Positions 1 to 11,450 of a stretch of DNA of 64,000 nt are shown here, piece after piece. The translations under genes and the position numbers were made by a program. The DNA is from Diorhabda sublineata (taxonomy: Eukaryota; Arthropoda; Insecta; Coleoptera; Chrysomelidae). The notes beneath the pieces were generated by a model. It did no database searches, had not been told where the DNA came from, and was given only the letters and a program-made list of their open reading frames with translations. The stretch lies in the NCBI RefSeq assembly GCF_026230105.1, contig NC_079485.1, forward strand, positions 27,757,572 to 27,821,571, given 5' to 3'. The number at the start of each line of letters is the position of its first letter. Position 1 is the stretch's first letter.

Positions 1-670
1 GAAATTAGTATTCGTGGCTGAACTTTTAGGGGGAGCGTTTATTCGGGCAGCAACAATGTCAATTGCCATTAATGCATGTGGGATCTAGCCTTATAATACA
101 CACATTTTTACCAAAGACGATTTCATTGCTAGAGGCCACTGAAGTCACTTGAACGCTGAGAAGGAACCCAAAGTGAATACAACTCAGTTCCACTTACAGT
201 AATATCGTCAGTTCCCGATACACAAACGGCCTCCGGCATTGCCTTAAATTCTTCAGCAAACACTACTTCAACCAACTGAAACAGTTGATGTTTTATCCAC
301 GAATTGCCGGAAAAAAGACTAAGGCAAGTTCGAAGAAGAGGAGAAATAGCTATTATCACTGCTTTTTCATGTAAAAAAGAATTAGAAGAAAGACAAAACA
401 GTATGAAATCGACATCAAAGGCAACAAACAAAAATAAAATGAAAAATACAAACAAGAGATCTAAAAAAAACCAAGAAAGCTGACGATGGAGCTCAGACAT
501 CAGATAACGAAGATACAGAATGTCTGAACTGCCACGGCTTGTATTCTGAGTCTTCTGAAGGATGGATCACCTGCCAGATTTGCAGTAAGTCTTGCTGTGC
601 AGGAGTGGAAGATATAATGACGAAGCTGTCCATATTTGCCCGATTTGTGAAGAGAAGGACGCTATAGGTG
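1..670 (+). pseudogene. pogo/Tigger (Jerky-like) transposase, C-terminal remnant
   Basis: This is the decayed tail of a CENP-B/Jerky-type DDE transposase, entering from the left edge. Reading the plus strand, bases 15-130 give a block resembling AFIRAATMSIAINACGI, then PYNTHIFTKDDFIA; this is the conserved stretch just after the catalytic core, where the family has GI-W-PYN. The tryptophan codon is now TAG. Bases 520-660 encode a small zinc-binding tail with two Cys-x2-Cys pairs (CLNC and CQIC) and, after a frame change, CPIC, matching the PHD-like finger at the end of many insect Tigger proteins. Between them lies a lysine-rich linker. Several stops and at least one frameshift rule out function. 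The family is fairly secure; the 3' end of the element is not defined. Confidence 0.7.
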
Positions 671-1407
671 GGGTAAGTTATTTTATTATAGTTGATATTT
701 CTAAGAGAATACTATTTTTTTTTTGTTTTGACTTATTATAATTATAGGAAGAAAGACTCATGATTTTCTGAATAAAAGTTCCTACATTGTGCAATTAAAG
801 ACAGAGAGTTTTATTTATGAAATAGCTTACCTCACCTTCCCCTAATATTAAATACAAATGAAGTAATAATATTTTATTTTCTAAAATTTATTCAGAGAAA
901 GATAATAATGTTATATCAAGTATTTTATGTTTGATTTGAAATATTGTCATAATTTGTTAATACTGCATATTAATTAAATAGAAAATTTGATATTTTTATG
1001 TCTAGAAAATTTCGATTCCTTGAGTTACCTGTATATATACTGATTTAGAATTATCCACAGTCCATCTCGGAGAAGTTATACAAAAAAAACACACGAATCA
1101 AAAATTAATAAAACATTGAATAAAATTCGAAACGTTTTGAAATATTCTACTTCTGTCATTTACAAACTATATTTTTGAAAAAAATTTGGGTCTTTTTTAT
1201 GTGCTTATTGTAGAACATTTCAATGCACCAAACAAAAACATATCTAAGAATACAGTTTCAACAATATGCAATATTGATCTGTTAAAAAAATATACTGATT
1301 GTAAGTATGTACAAAAGTAAGAGAAAATAAATAATTTGAATGGTTTTTACGTTTTCATTTTATGAATTTTTGATACTAAATTAACTCGAAACATCAAGCC
1401 TTGTTAA
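671..1407. other. AT-rich intergenic stretch, nothing recognised
   Basis: No coding similarity, terminal repeat or RNA structure could be recognised between the Tigger tail and the TTAA target of the next element. Confidence 0.6.
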
Positions 1408-1411
1408 TTAA

Positions 1412-2848
1412 CCCTTTTAGTGCTAAAGATTGCCGTAGCGCTCCTCTCGTTAGTTGTGAAAAATATCAGAGTCGCTTAGTGCTCCTTTTGTCAGTTCACT
1501 TTTGGCGCGCGCAGGTAACGACGTGTTACCGTGTTCGTATTTGTATTCATTATATTGCATCCTAGCTATCTTCGATAGCATATTTTTTATAACATTGCGA
1601 TTATTATTTTTTTGATATTTCTAATTTTGATTTCAAAATATCGGACACAAGTGAACTTTCAGATGCAGACGTTGAAATGAAAGAACATTTTGAAAATTGC
1701 ATTAGTGATTATGAGAACGATAGCGCAAGTGATATTGTGGTTCCTGTCAAGATTTTTCACAAAGTTTTTGTATAACAAAATGGTTATCGAAACTACAACC
1801 CAACCAAATACGCAATTTGTGGAACTACCATCAAATGCCACGTTTACAAAACAAACTCAGCATGCATTTCTTGAAGTATGTTAACTTCAAGGTGACGCAG
1901 CCACACTGGAGTATTTCAATTTATTTTTCACAGAGTTTTTGTATAACAAAATGGTTATTGAAACCAATCAGTATACTTTTAATATTTTTTGCACACACAA
2001 GACCAGACATGGAAGCATTTGTGGCAGTAATCCTGGAAAGGGTTATCACAAGAGCGCCTACTATTTCTTCTTACTGGAATATGAATTCACGTCATAATCC
2101 GTGGTTTTCTAAAATGTTTTCAAGGAACAGATTTTTATTACTTTTGGAAAAAGTGAGATACATAACTGGCACTATAAGGCGCAACAGAAAGCTTATACCC
2201 AAAGAAATACAAATAACAAAGTTGGTGGGTCTAAATATTTTAGTAATGGAGGAATTCTAATGTGTTCTCAAAGCGACAAACATCCCATAAAAACTCCAGT
2301 CATCCTTGTTACCACTGATAGCAATGTTGGAAATATAACAGTAAAAAAGAAAAGTGGAAATTATGAAACTATCTACAATCAATTCATGGGTTGTGTGGAT
2401 GAATCTGATAAAATGCTATATTCATACTTAGATGGAAAAAAAGATAGTGAAGTTTTGGAAAAAAGTAGTGTTCAATATTTATGGAATAATAGCTCTAAGC
2501 TCATCAACAGATTATATAATAACTGTGTGTGTCTGTCAATATCAAATTGAAACCTTATAAATAGCCAGTTATTCAAGAAAACTGTTTTGTAAGTAAACAA
2601 CATCATGTGTAATTAATCAAAAATAATAATAAAACTTCATTCATACCGAGCATTTTTTTTAATTTATTTTAATTAAAAAAAGGATTCCTTTTGTTTGTTT
2701 TAAGTTTATTTTATAAAAAAGTTTAGGTCTTTTATTTATTGATTGAGGCAGTACGAAGTCTGCCAGCTCAGCTAGTTATCTATGAAAATGCACTTTTTTA
2801 CTGACATTTTTAGCACATATTGGTGAAATATGTATGGCACTAAAAGGG
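1412..2848 (+). mobile_element. piggyBac-like element with inverted termini and broken transposase
   Basis: The left end reads TTAA then CCCTTTTAGTGC; the right end is the exact inverse, GCACTAAAAGGG, followed by TTAG, a one-base decay of the TTAA target. Flanking TTAA and ends starting CCC are hallmarks of piggyBac. Inside, plus-strand pieces in different frames match the family in order: an acidic N-terminus (about 1640-1740, rich in Asp/Glu/Ser), a block ending in FSRNRFLLLLE (about 2060-2155), and the C-terminal YNQFMGCVDESDKM (about 2370-2415), corresponding to the family's YN-x-MGGVD-x-SD motif. The DDE core between is largely lost and frames shift repeatedly. A short segment with TTTTTGTATAACAAAATGGT occurs twice (near 1763 and 1935), an internal duplication. 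At about 1.4 kb it is shorter than an intact element. A second copy of its 3' region lies at 41906-42117. Confidence 0.85.
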
Positions 2849-3087
2849 TTAGTAAGAATACTGAATAGAAACTGAATGAGTACGAGGCAAATTCTCTCAA
2901 ATCATATTCTTTTATGTGATTCGTCATACCAATTTATATCTGCGGTTTTGGGTGTATTTTAACTTTTTTGGAAAACTATAATTCCCAATAGGAATTTCAG
3001 ATTTTAGTTCAGCCTGTAGAATAGGTTTAAAACAACTTTTTGAGCACCCAAAAGTAATTATTAGAGAGTTCATATTTTTTTTTTTCA

Positions 3088-6000
3088 TTAAAAGTTTTGG
3101 GTTCTTTTACGTTTTGTATCCATTGCATCTAGAATAGGTTGTCTCTTGATTTCATACCTCTTACGAAGTTCGTCTATCTCTCTCTCCATGTCTAAATCCA
3201 AAGTGTTCATCCTCTGTTGTAATTCTTCATAACTTAAATATTTTAACTTGAACAAAAAAATCAAGTAAAAAATAATGAATTTAATTTACTAACATTTATA
3301 TTTGTAAAATAAGTTCCTTTTCCATTACTCGCCACGGCAGCGCTGCGACTGTAGTTCAGCATATAGGTGGAACCACTTTGTATCAAGAAGAACAAAAAGA
3401 AATTTCAAGAGTTATGTTGGCAATGATTAGAGAATGGGGTGGACAGTTCAAATAAAGGAATGATTATTTTTAAAGAACGTTTTTGACCAGCCTCAGTACA
3501 ATCCAGATCTCGCTCCTGAACACATTTCAATTTTTCGGCATCTGAAAAATCACCTTAATGGTTACAGGTACAAACTGAAAGAACATGTTACCTCCTGGTT
3601 CAACGCACAGGTGGCAGGGTAGAAAAATTGAGAGAAATGACTTGAAAATCACAGAAGCTGTTTCAAAAAATAGTGTAAGAATGTTGCTATACATTCAATT
3701 GCTGTCGCTGTACTGATTCTTTTTTTATTTCAAAGTAGAACTTACTTTACAAATATATTTTTGATATAATTAAATCCTGATTTTCATAAAAAATGCAATC
3801 ATATTCACTGTGACACTCATGCCATTTGCAAAATACGATTTTAATAGGTTTTTATTTACCTAGGTCAAGTATTGTCCAGCAAAAAATTGTGCTAGTTATT
3901 TGATTAGAAAACAAGTTATCATATGGAGGACTTTGACATCTTCGTTTATTTAGTTTACAGGAAGCTTAATCATGACCATGTACAAATGTAAAAAGAAAAA
4001 GGTTATAAATAAAATGAAAAAAATAGAAGAAATGATTGAATATTAAATATCATAATATTTCCGAATATTGAGAAAAAGTTGAAATATAAACTTGTAGGGT
4101 ACAATACACGACAAAAATGTGTTGAAAGGAACAAAGATTCCAAAATTTTGCTAAATTCTTTTCTAAAATTCGATTGGGTACTTACAAATTCGAAATCTCC
4201 TTCATTGAAAGGTTGATATGGAGGTTTTTGTTCTGTGGGCTGAGCCTGCTGCTGAGCTGGAGCTGGTTCTGTTAATTTTACTTGAAAATTACTTTGGAAA
4301 TTTTGTTGTTCAGTGGTACTATCAGGAACATCTAATGTTATAGGACTAGCAATTCCATTACCCTGAAATTGAGTCCATTTTATTAGATCCTTCATTATCT
4401 ATGTGATAAATACTTTCTGATAAAACTATATAAGAGTTATACACATTTGAAAAAAAATATTACCTTCACATCAGCATCTTTTTTATCAAAATGATCTAAA
4501 AACATTGGCCTATACTTTTTACCACCCTGAGAATTCGTATCATGACCTACAACAAAATTATGTTTAGATAATAAGAAGTTTGCATAGCTTTTACATCACA
4601 TAACAAATTATTAATAAAAAATGTTACTTACGTTTCATAGTTTGATCATCCACATCATTATTTATAACCATAGTTCCTAACTCAGACTCGAGTTCTACCA
4701 AAGTGCCACTTGGGGACATGGATAATAAAGTACCACCTTTACCAGGAACTAATGTACCGTCATCAGTGCATGAAACCATGGTTTGATTTATTAAGGCAAC
4801 GTCTTCATCCTAAAATTAATTTATATTATTAAGTAAAAGGTGAACAATGTTTGTTTCATAAAACTCTACATTTACTCTCTATTCTATATGTAATAGAAGC
4901 CTGTTAACAAGGTAGTTCAAAATTATGGAAATTAATTGCTAGAGCTGATTATACATTTTTTCTGAAATTGAATAATTACTTAGATACAACCCTTAAACCT
5001 TATTTTTGCAAATATCTGCAAAGAGTTTTGAATAAGATTCTAAAAATTTGTTTCCTTATCTTATTTACACAAAAGGCCATCCTTGTAAAAATCATACAGA
5101 TCTCTCCATTTTCTATTTATTCAAACTCAAAAACTACCCTGTATTTATATTGGATAGGGTCAATGGTGACATTAAATTAAATATCTCAATATAATAACTA
5201 TGAAATATATAAAAATATGAAATCTGAAATCAAAACAGTTAGGGTAATACTTAAAAAAAAATGAGTTTTTCGAATTACCCATTTAAATAGTTTTACCTTC
5301 CTTATTATTCAGTTAAGCAAAAAACGAAATAGTACCCTTTCCAGTTCTGGAAATTTATGTAAATAAATATTTTATAATTTAGTGAAATATAAAATAAAAT
5401 AATTATTTATACTCACAGATTCATCGTTTATACTTTTATTCAGTCCTTGCACATTTGCAGCCGTGTGTATATTTTTGTAACTTTGATTCTCTCTGATTTC
5501 ATGAGCTTCTTGTATCATATTGTTCAAAATATTCGGGGGTTTGGCATTTTCTATAAATAATTCATAAATGAAACAAACACTCAAAATATTTATTTTATGA
5601 GTAAACTATCATTTGGCAAAGTTTTTACAACATGTCTCCTTTTTTTTAATAAATTGTATAAATACTAAATTTTGATAAATGTCCTACTAATTTTATCTAA
5701 TAGTACAGATTACAGCTATTTAATTACTCATGGCCACTTCATGGTAAGGTTAACAATGGTTTAAGTTTTAACACTGGCCTAATTCTGTTTTTTGAATTGC
5801 ACAGTGGGTAAAACCAAGTTTAAACGTTTTTAAACTATCATTAAATTAAACCCCCGAAATCGGGGGCTTAAACTGATTTAATCTCTAGTCAAACAGTTTC
5901 TAACCTATAATTTAGGTAATTTTGTGTTGGAAAAATACAGCAAACACAATAATTATCACTATAGGTATTACACAATATTATTGTCTCTGCTCTCATAAGT

Positions 6001-9000
6001 AACAAGTCATTCTTTTGGTTTACTGAGTTTCAATCCATTATGTGGGTTCTTAGTTTTTCCTTTTATATTGGGAGAGTTACATCTGCCATGGCATATAGAT
6101 ATCAAATGTTTAAAAAGTGAGGTCTACTATGCCAAGTGGTTTTTTTGATTTGTATCTTTGTTAGTTTTTTTGTTTTCGATATCGTTTTCGAATTTTTCGA
6201 TGATATTAATTAGTTGTATTTTTTCATCAGAAGAAGAATTTGATGATCTTACGCATTTTGCATTTATCATATCACAAGAAACTCTTAAAATAGAAAATAA
6301 AAATACGAAATAGGTGTTTTTGTTAATTCATTTGATGTCTCCACATCGGTGACATAACTTCGACTTAAACCACATAAAGGTGCAAGTGATTACGATTTAA
6401 ACTGCTATTTGAATTTTCACAGTCTGTTATTCCAAACAGTGGATTAGAGATTATGATGTAACTGGGCATTAGTAGCTTAGATTCAACCTATTCTAATGTA
6501 TAGATTATGATTTATTGATAATTTGTTTTTGTTACTGGGTCTCTAATTGGATTTAACCAGATTGGACACATATAAAATTATTTTAGAATTATTCAACTTA
6601 CTAATAAATTCGTGAGTTAAAAGATCACTGGCAGAGGCACGTTCCTCGGGATTTTTTATTAAACAAATACTAACAAAGTCGATAAATTCAGCACTCCACT
6701 TATCAGGTTCCCTAAATGAAGGCGGAGGTTTTGTTGGTATCATGAATATAGCCCTCATGGGGTGAATATCTCCATAAGGTGGTTTGCCTTCGGCCATTTC
6801 TAAGGCAGTTATTCCGAGACTCCATATGTCTGCCACACAATCATAACCTATTTCTTGAATCACTTCAGGTGCCATCCAAAATGGGGTCCCTAAATAGATT
6901 AAATAAGTTTCATTTATTTTATTTATAATTACATATTTTAATTAACCCAAAACATAATCTCAAAAAGATGCTATAGAGAAGATTATACAGAATTATGAAC
7001 TATTCAAATAAAATATATTTTGGGGATAATTAACTGGAAAATAAATATAAAATTATATAAAAATTATTATTTTCATTTTCCACTGTGTATGAAAGTCTCA
7101 ATTTGAAATATATTATCTACTAGGTGCATCCTGTATGCCAGAAATTATCAGTTTGTTTACTAAGGTCATGTATGAAGGAATTAATGATAAGATTTTTGTT
7201 TGGATTATAATAATTACTTTGCATTGAAATTCCATTTAACTGAATTGTTGCTATAAAACATTCCATTATTGAGATAAGTTAACAATCAAGTCAAGTCAAC
7301 ATTTCCATAAAATATTCTATATAAATATTAAATTAATAAATTAACTGTTATTTTGATTTAATTTTCAACTTCAGTGATAGAAGGTTCTAAACCTTTGAGA
7401 ATATACATACAAAACTCATGCATATATTGATTTTTGTTGAACTTTTCTGATCTAGGTCAATTTTAACTCATTATCTTATAATTGAATAGACAGAAGAAGT
7501 TTTAAAATGATCACACAATCAAACATTTATGTTTCAATTATAAGTTGTCAAGTAATTTACTCACCTCCATAGCCCCTATTGTTCTCAATTTTTTTCTGAA
7601 ATTAATATTTAAAGTCTACAGATTAATTAGTTTACTAACAAATATTCCCACTTTAAATATCTCTAGATAAGAGGAAAGTAATGGAGAATCTGGTCCTTAC
7701 TTATAATGAGGCAAATTAGGACAACACAATGAATTCAATTAATATAATCTTTTTCTTTGTGTCTACTACTATTCTATTGGAAATTGAAACAGCATTTTTC
7801 AGTTTTAACTTCTCTTACTTCTTTAATTGCAGGAAGGCAGTTATTCAAGTATTATGTTGGAAGTGATCTTGATATGAAATCAATTTTTAGCATATTCTAT
7901 GTACTACCTACGAAATTGATATTCTGGCTGTTATATACTATTAATTCAAGCATTCAATATAACAAAACTAAAATATTTGTTTCTTGAGGAGACTTTATTA
8001 TTGTAATGGCTTTTTCACTTTTTTAAAGTATTGGTTGTATGAGAATTATAAAAAAAACGTTATTGGCATTTATTGTTTATTTGTTTTTTTTATAAAATTT
8101 GATAAGAAAACATTTAAATATACTAGTTTCATAAAAAGAAAGTGTTTTTGTAAACTTTTAATGGTATGTTTGTAAAGTTGTTTGATCAACAATACAAAAT
8201 ATATGTCAAGCTAAAAACTGGTTGCAATGAAAGAAAAAATTGACATAAAGCCATTTTTGTTAAAAAGTAGTTACAGATCTATGAACTTCAATGAAATAAT
8301 TTTCTCAAGTACCCTACCAAAAAAGTTGACCAATATAATACAAATATGTATTTTCATCACCAACTTTCCTTTTCTACAGCATAGATAAGCTGCAGTAAGC
8401 AGATATCACTATAAACATATACTTACCAATCACAGTATTTCTTTTAGCCATAGTGTCAGTCAGTTGTCCAGCCACACCAAAATCTGCTAATTTGGCATGC
8501 CCTTCAGAATTTAATAAAATATTACCAGCTTTAATGTCTCTGTGAATTTTTCTTCTCAAATGTAAATACTCTAGACCCTTCAGAGTATCAGACAAAATTG
8601 TAGCGATTTCATCTTCAACCAAAGTCTTTTTCCGCAATCTCATTATATCTGATACTGAACCAGCCCCACAATACTCCATTACAATCCATAGATCAGTATT
8701 TTTGAAGTAACTGCCATAGTATTTTACAACATATGTACTATCACATTGCTGCATAATTGAGATTTCTTTTATAATTTCTTGAAGATCGGTATCTACAGGT
8801 ACTTGCTTTATTGCTAACACTTGACCAGACTCTTTGTGAAGCGCTTTGTATACACTTCCATATGATCCCTCTCCTAGTTTGCATATTATATCAAACACTT
8901 CTTCAGGTTGACGAGTCAAACTTTCTTCAGATAACTTTTTCAATTCACTGAAATGACATTAGAATTATACAATTCTTACCTTGATTTTTCTAAACAATTA

Positions 9001-9675
9001 TCTTTTAGCAGTTGACTAATTGTTCCGACTTTTTTTCTTTTAATTTAATTATAGACCAAAAGTTTATAATACATATTTATTTATAACAAATCAAGATGCA
9101 CAATTATATATTTTTCAACTCCCTGATACATGTCAATGTTGGGTGCTGTGTTATACAGAGCTAAATAATAATAAGCTAACATAACTAGGTAATCAGGTAG
9201 TGTAAGAATCAAATTCTTAGATATTTAATAAAAATTTAACCCAATTTGATCACAATAATATCAATAATTCAAAATGATAATTAAATATTCTGTTGTAAAA
9301 TTGGTGAAATTTTCACAGAATTTGAGATTATTTTCTAATAAATAAATATATGTAGTGTATAACTCTCCAGTTTTAATATTTAAATAAAAATAATCAGGTA
9401 ACTGTTGTCGGTTAAGGTTTTCGTAATGTTTTATCATTTATCCTTATAAAATAAAAAGATATAATCTAAATTTACACTGCCTTCAGTAACCTCAAATCTT
9501 ACGAATGAAACGTGATTTCTGAACTGAAAATAAATTTTTCTCTTTGATGTTATAATTTACTTCTGTTCAAAATACCCAGAAACAAAAAATAAAAATAGGT
9601 TATTTTCATTTCAATTCAAGAACATCCTGACACTAGACATTGCTATATTAGTGTTACTAACCTTTTGGAAGACAT
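3088..9675 (-). CDS. hpo: Hippo / MST1-2 serine-threonine kinase (8 coding exons)
   Basis: Core kinase of the Hippo growth-control pathway. With the SARAH partner Salvador it phosphorylates Warts and the Mob adaptor Mats, restraining Yorkie. Coding exons, in gene order: 9675-9662, 8947-8427, 6889-6602, 5550-5417, 4809-4632, 4546-4464, 4362-4186, 3246-3088 (stop TAA). They total 1554 nt, 517 residues; every intron is GT-AG and all phases agree. Kinase domain about residues 23-274: glycine loop GEGSYGSV (30-37), Lys52, HRD Asp142, DFG Asp160, activation loop KRNTVIGTPFWMAPE with Thr176 equivalent to human MST1 Thr183. The linker has Thr-Met sites at 329, 365 and 376 and Thr-Leu sites at 338, 346 and 355; phosphorylated Thr-Met sites in the family bind MOB1 and SLMAP. 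SARAH domain 466-517 ends KRKRTQNF. Length is near human MST (about 490) and below Drosophila Hpo (669). All catalytic residues are present. The start rests on a 14-nt first coding exon (see separate entry). Confidence 0.95.
3340..3722 (+). pseudogene. mariner-type transposase C-terminal scrap in the last hpo intron
   Basis: Within the intron between the last two hpo exons, on the opposite strand, bases 3486-3622 translate to a block containing YNPDLAP and FRHLKNHLNGYRYK. This is the mariner motif around the third catalytic aspartate (YSPDLAPSDYHLF-x2-LK-x-HL). Here SDYHLF is altered to EHISIF. The following 90 bases resemble the family's last residues, frameshifted. No terminal repeats were found, so only a fragment remains. 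It has no evident role in the gene. Confidence 0.55.
5849..5872. repeat. GC-rich perfect hairpin in hpo intron (CCCCCGA / TCGGGGG)
   Basis: Two perfect 7-base arms, CCCCCGA and TCGGGGG, separated by two bases lie in otherwise very AT-rich intron DNA. Outside the arms, less exact complementarity continues (TTAAATTAAA against TTAAACTGATTTAA). It could be the apex of a decayed palindromic MITE or an RNA hairpin. The rest of this intron (5551-6601) shows nothing coding. Confidence 0.5.
6890..8426 (-). other. hpo intron between the two kinase exons
   Basis: The intron runs from donor GTAAGT at 8426 to acceptor CTATTTAG at 6890. It is AT-rich, and no transposon or conserved block was recognised in it; the small open frames it contains are chance. 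Confidence 0.6.
9662..9675 (-). CDS. hpo: hpo first coding exon (14 nt, Met-Ser-Ser-Lys plus split Ser)
   Basis: The large kinase exon begins at an acceptor (CATTTCAG, then exon from 8947) with a single base completing a codon, so an upstream exon ending in two coding bases is required. About 0.7 kb upstream the minus strand reads AAA-ATG-TCT-TCC-AAA-AG followed by donor GTTAGT. Joining AG to T gives Ser and the protein start MSSKSELKKL, which aligns with the RRQLKKL-type start of vertebrate MST kinases. The ATG has A at -3. The alternative, starting inside exon 2, has no ATG before the kinase domain. RNA evidence was not available. Confidence 0.75.
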
Positions 9676-10019
9676 TTTATGTGAATAAGTTAATACGATT
9701 TTTAGAAGATGAACTAATAAACAAGCATATCATGTTTAACAATAAACTTATAATAAATCTTTTTGTTATTATTTTCTTACAACTCCATGTTGACTTGATT
9801 TGCAACTACCATCACTAGTTTTGACTTTGACTTTGACATACTAATTTAAACTTCTGTCAATGTCGGTAGTTTTACACACAGACATCTAGATATTTTAAAA
9901 GTTTAACTACAATATATGCAACATGAATAACAAGAATGTGATTTACTAGTTGCCATCCAGTTGAAAAGCATATAGAGTTTTGGAGATAAATTTTTGTTAT
10001 TTTTTAAAACTTTAATCTG
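9676..10019 (-). promoter_or_regulatory. presumed hpo 5' UTR and upstream region
   Basis: This lies immediately upstream of the hpo start codon and ends at the LINE insertion. The transcription start must be here or further up unless more 5' exons exist. No clear TATA or initiator stands out from the AT-rich background, so the label is positional only. Confidence 0.35.
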
Positions 10020-11336
10020 ATATGTGTTAGCAATATTACGACCCCAATAACTATTGCCCCATTAGCCTCACACCAATCATCTGTGAGGTTATGGAATCTA
10101 TAATTTCAGAATATGTCAGTGAATTTGTTTTGATCGAAAAAATAATACCTGAACAACAACATGGATTTGTAAAAGGACGTTCAACAATGACGAATCTACT
10201 TTGGTGTGTTAATGAATGGACAAAATCTTTAGACAAAATTCCGACGGACATCATTTAACTAGATTTTGTGAAAGCGTTCGGCCGAGTGCCAAAACGAAGA
10301 TTACTGTATAAATTGGAACATCTTGGCATACGAGGTGATCTACTGGAGTGGATTGACTCATTCTTAACAAATAGAAAGTTCTATGTGAAAGTGGTAAATT
10401 GTTTTTCAGCTGAGAAACCCGTATTAAGCGGTGTTCCGCAGGGATCGGTACTGGGTCCTCTCTTATTTATAATATACGCAAGTGACCTCCAATTTCATAT
10501 TCAATGCAACAAAGTTTTCTATGCCGACGATTCAAAAATATTCGCTGATTCATCTCTTCATATAAATCTTCAAGAGGACTTGGATTCGATCTCTAAGTGG
10601 TGCTTAGACTGGATGTTGCCTCTTAATGCAGATAAGTGTGTAGCTCTTCACTTAGGTAAAAACATACTTCTTAAACGGTCACGCCTTAAATGAAGTGAAT
10701 TTTTATAACGATTTCGGTGTTACAATTACTACGGATTTGAGTTGGTCCGAATATGTTATAAGTATTGCCAACAAAGCAAAAAGTAAGCTGTATCTCCTCC
10801 GCAAGTCTTTCGGAAAGATATCATTACATAATTCAACTCGTTTATATAAAACTTATATTCGCCCAATTATGGAGTATTGTGGAACTGTGTGGTGTCCGGA
10901 GCTAGTGCGGGATAAAAATCTTCTCGAAAAGGTTCAGCGTCTATCAACCAGATTATCCCTCGGGCGTACAAGACCTAGTTATACAGAGAGACTAAATATA
11001 ATGGATTTACCGACCTTTGAACAACGTCGTCTTCGTGGGGATATAATAATCACCTATCGCATTTTAAATTTTAATTATGGTAACTTAAGAAACATTTAAT
11101 GTGAACACTGATAATAGGCTTCGAGGACAGAGATGGAAATTGAAAAAAGAAATATTCACTTGTCGGACAAGGCAACATTTTTTGTGTAATCGTGTTTTTT
11201 CAACATGGAATCATCTACCTGAGGATATTGTACCGTCTCTCAATATTTTTAAGAATAGACTGGACGCTTTTCTATTTTCTAGTTAAATCTTTTTTTCCCT
11301 TGTAATTTTTAATTTTCTAACTTACTTTAATTTTTG

Positions 11337-11382
<46 letters not shown>

Positions 11383-11450
11383 TATATTTCGAGGCTTATG
11401 GATCTTAGGGTCTTTGCCTGTACCTTATTGTAATAATAATAATAATAAAT
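10020..11450 (+). mobile_element. 5'-truncated non-LTR retrotransposon (LINE) with reverse transcriptase
   Basis: Three consecutive open segments (about 10037-10693, 10695-11099, 11101-11286) are one reverse-transcriptase gene interrupted by single-base frameshifts and stops. The RT begins inside its first conserved block (NNYCPISL, then GFVKGRSTMTN), continues through SGVPQGSVLGPLLF near 10430 and the catalytic FYADDSKIF near 10517, and ends in the thumb and C-terminal region (LYKTYIRPIMEYCGTVWCPE, then FSTWNHLPEDIVPS near 11200). The endonuclease and ORF1 are missing, which fits ordinary 5' truncation. After the stop come an (AT)n run and a (TAA)n tail at 11431-11449, typical of CR1/Jockey-type LINE 3' ends. 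The sequence is close to a readable consensus, so the insertion is relatively young. It sits head-to-head with hpo, a few hundred bases upstream of its start codon. Confidence 0.9.
11339..11377. repeat. (AT)n microsatellite in the LINE 3' UTR
   Basis: Uninterrupted AT dinucleotides follow the LINE coding region, about 60 bases before its TAA tail. Confidence 0.95.

Noticed and set aside
129..500. 123-residue minus-strand open frame at the left edge
   Set aside because: It is antisense to the Tigger C-terminal linker; its Phe/Leu-rich composition is the complement of a lysine-rich plus-strand region.
4968..5180. 70-residue plus frame in an hpo intron
   Set aside because: AT-rich chance frame with no recognisable domain, inside an intron on the other strand.
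7757..8175. Two plus-strand frames in the second hpo intron
   Set aside because: Low-complexity composition rich in Phe, Lys and Tyr, expected from AT-rich DNA; no similarity.
8374..8943. 189-residue minus frame as a free-standing kinase fragment
   Set aside because: Its start is a TTG codon inside an exon and its end runs through the intron donor; it is simply hpo exon 2 plus intron.
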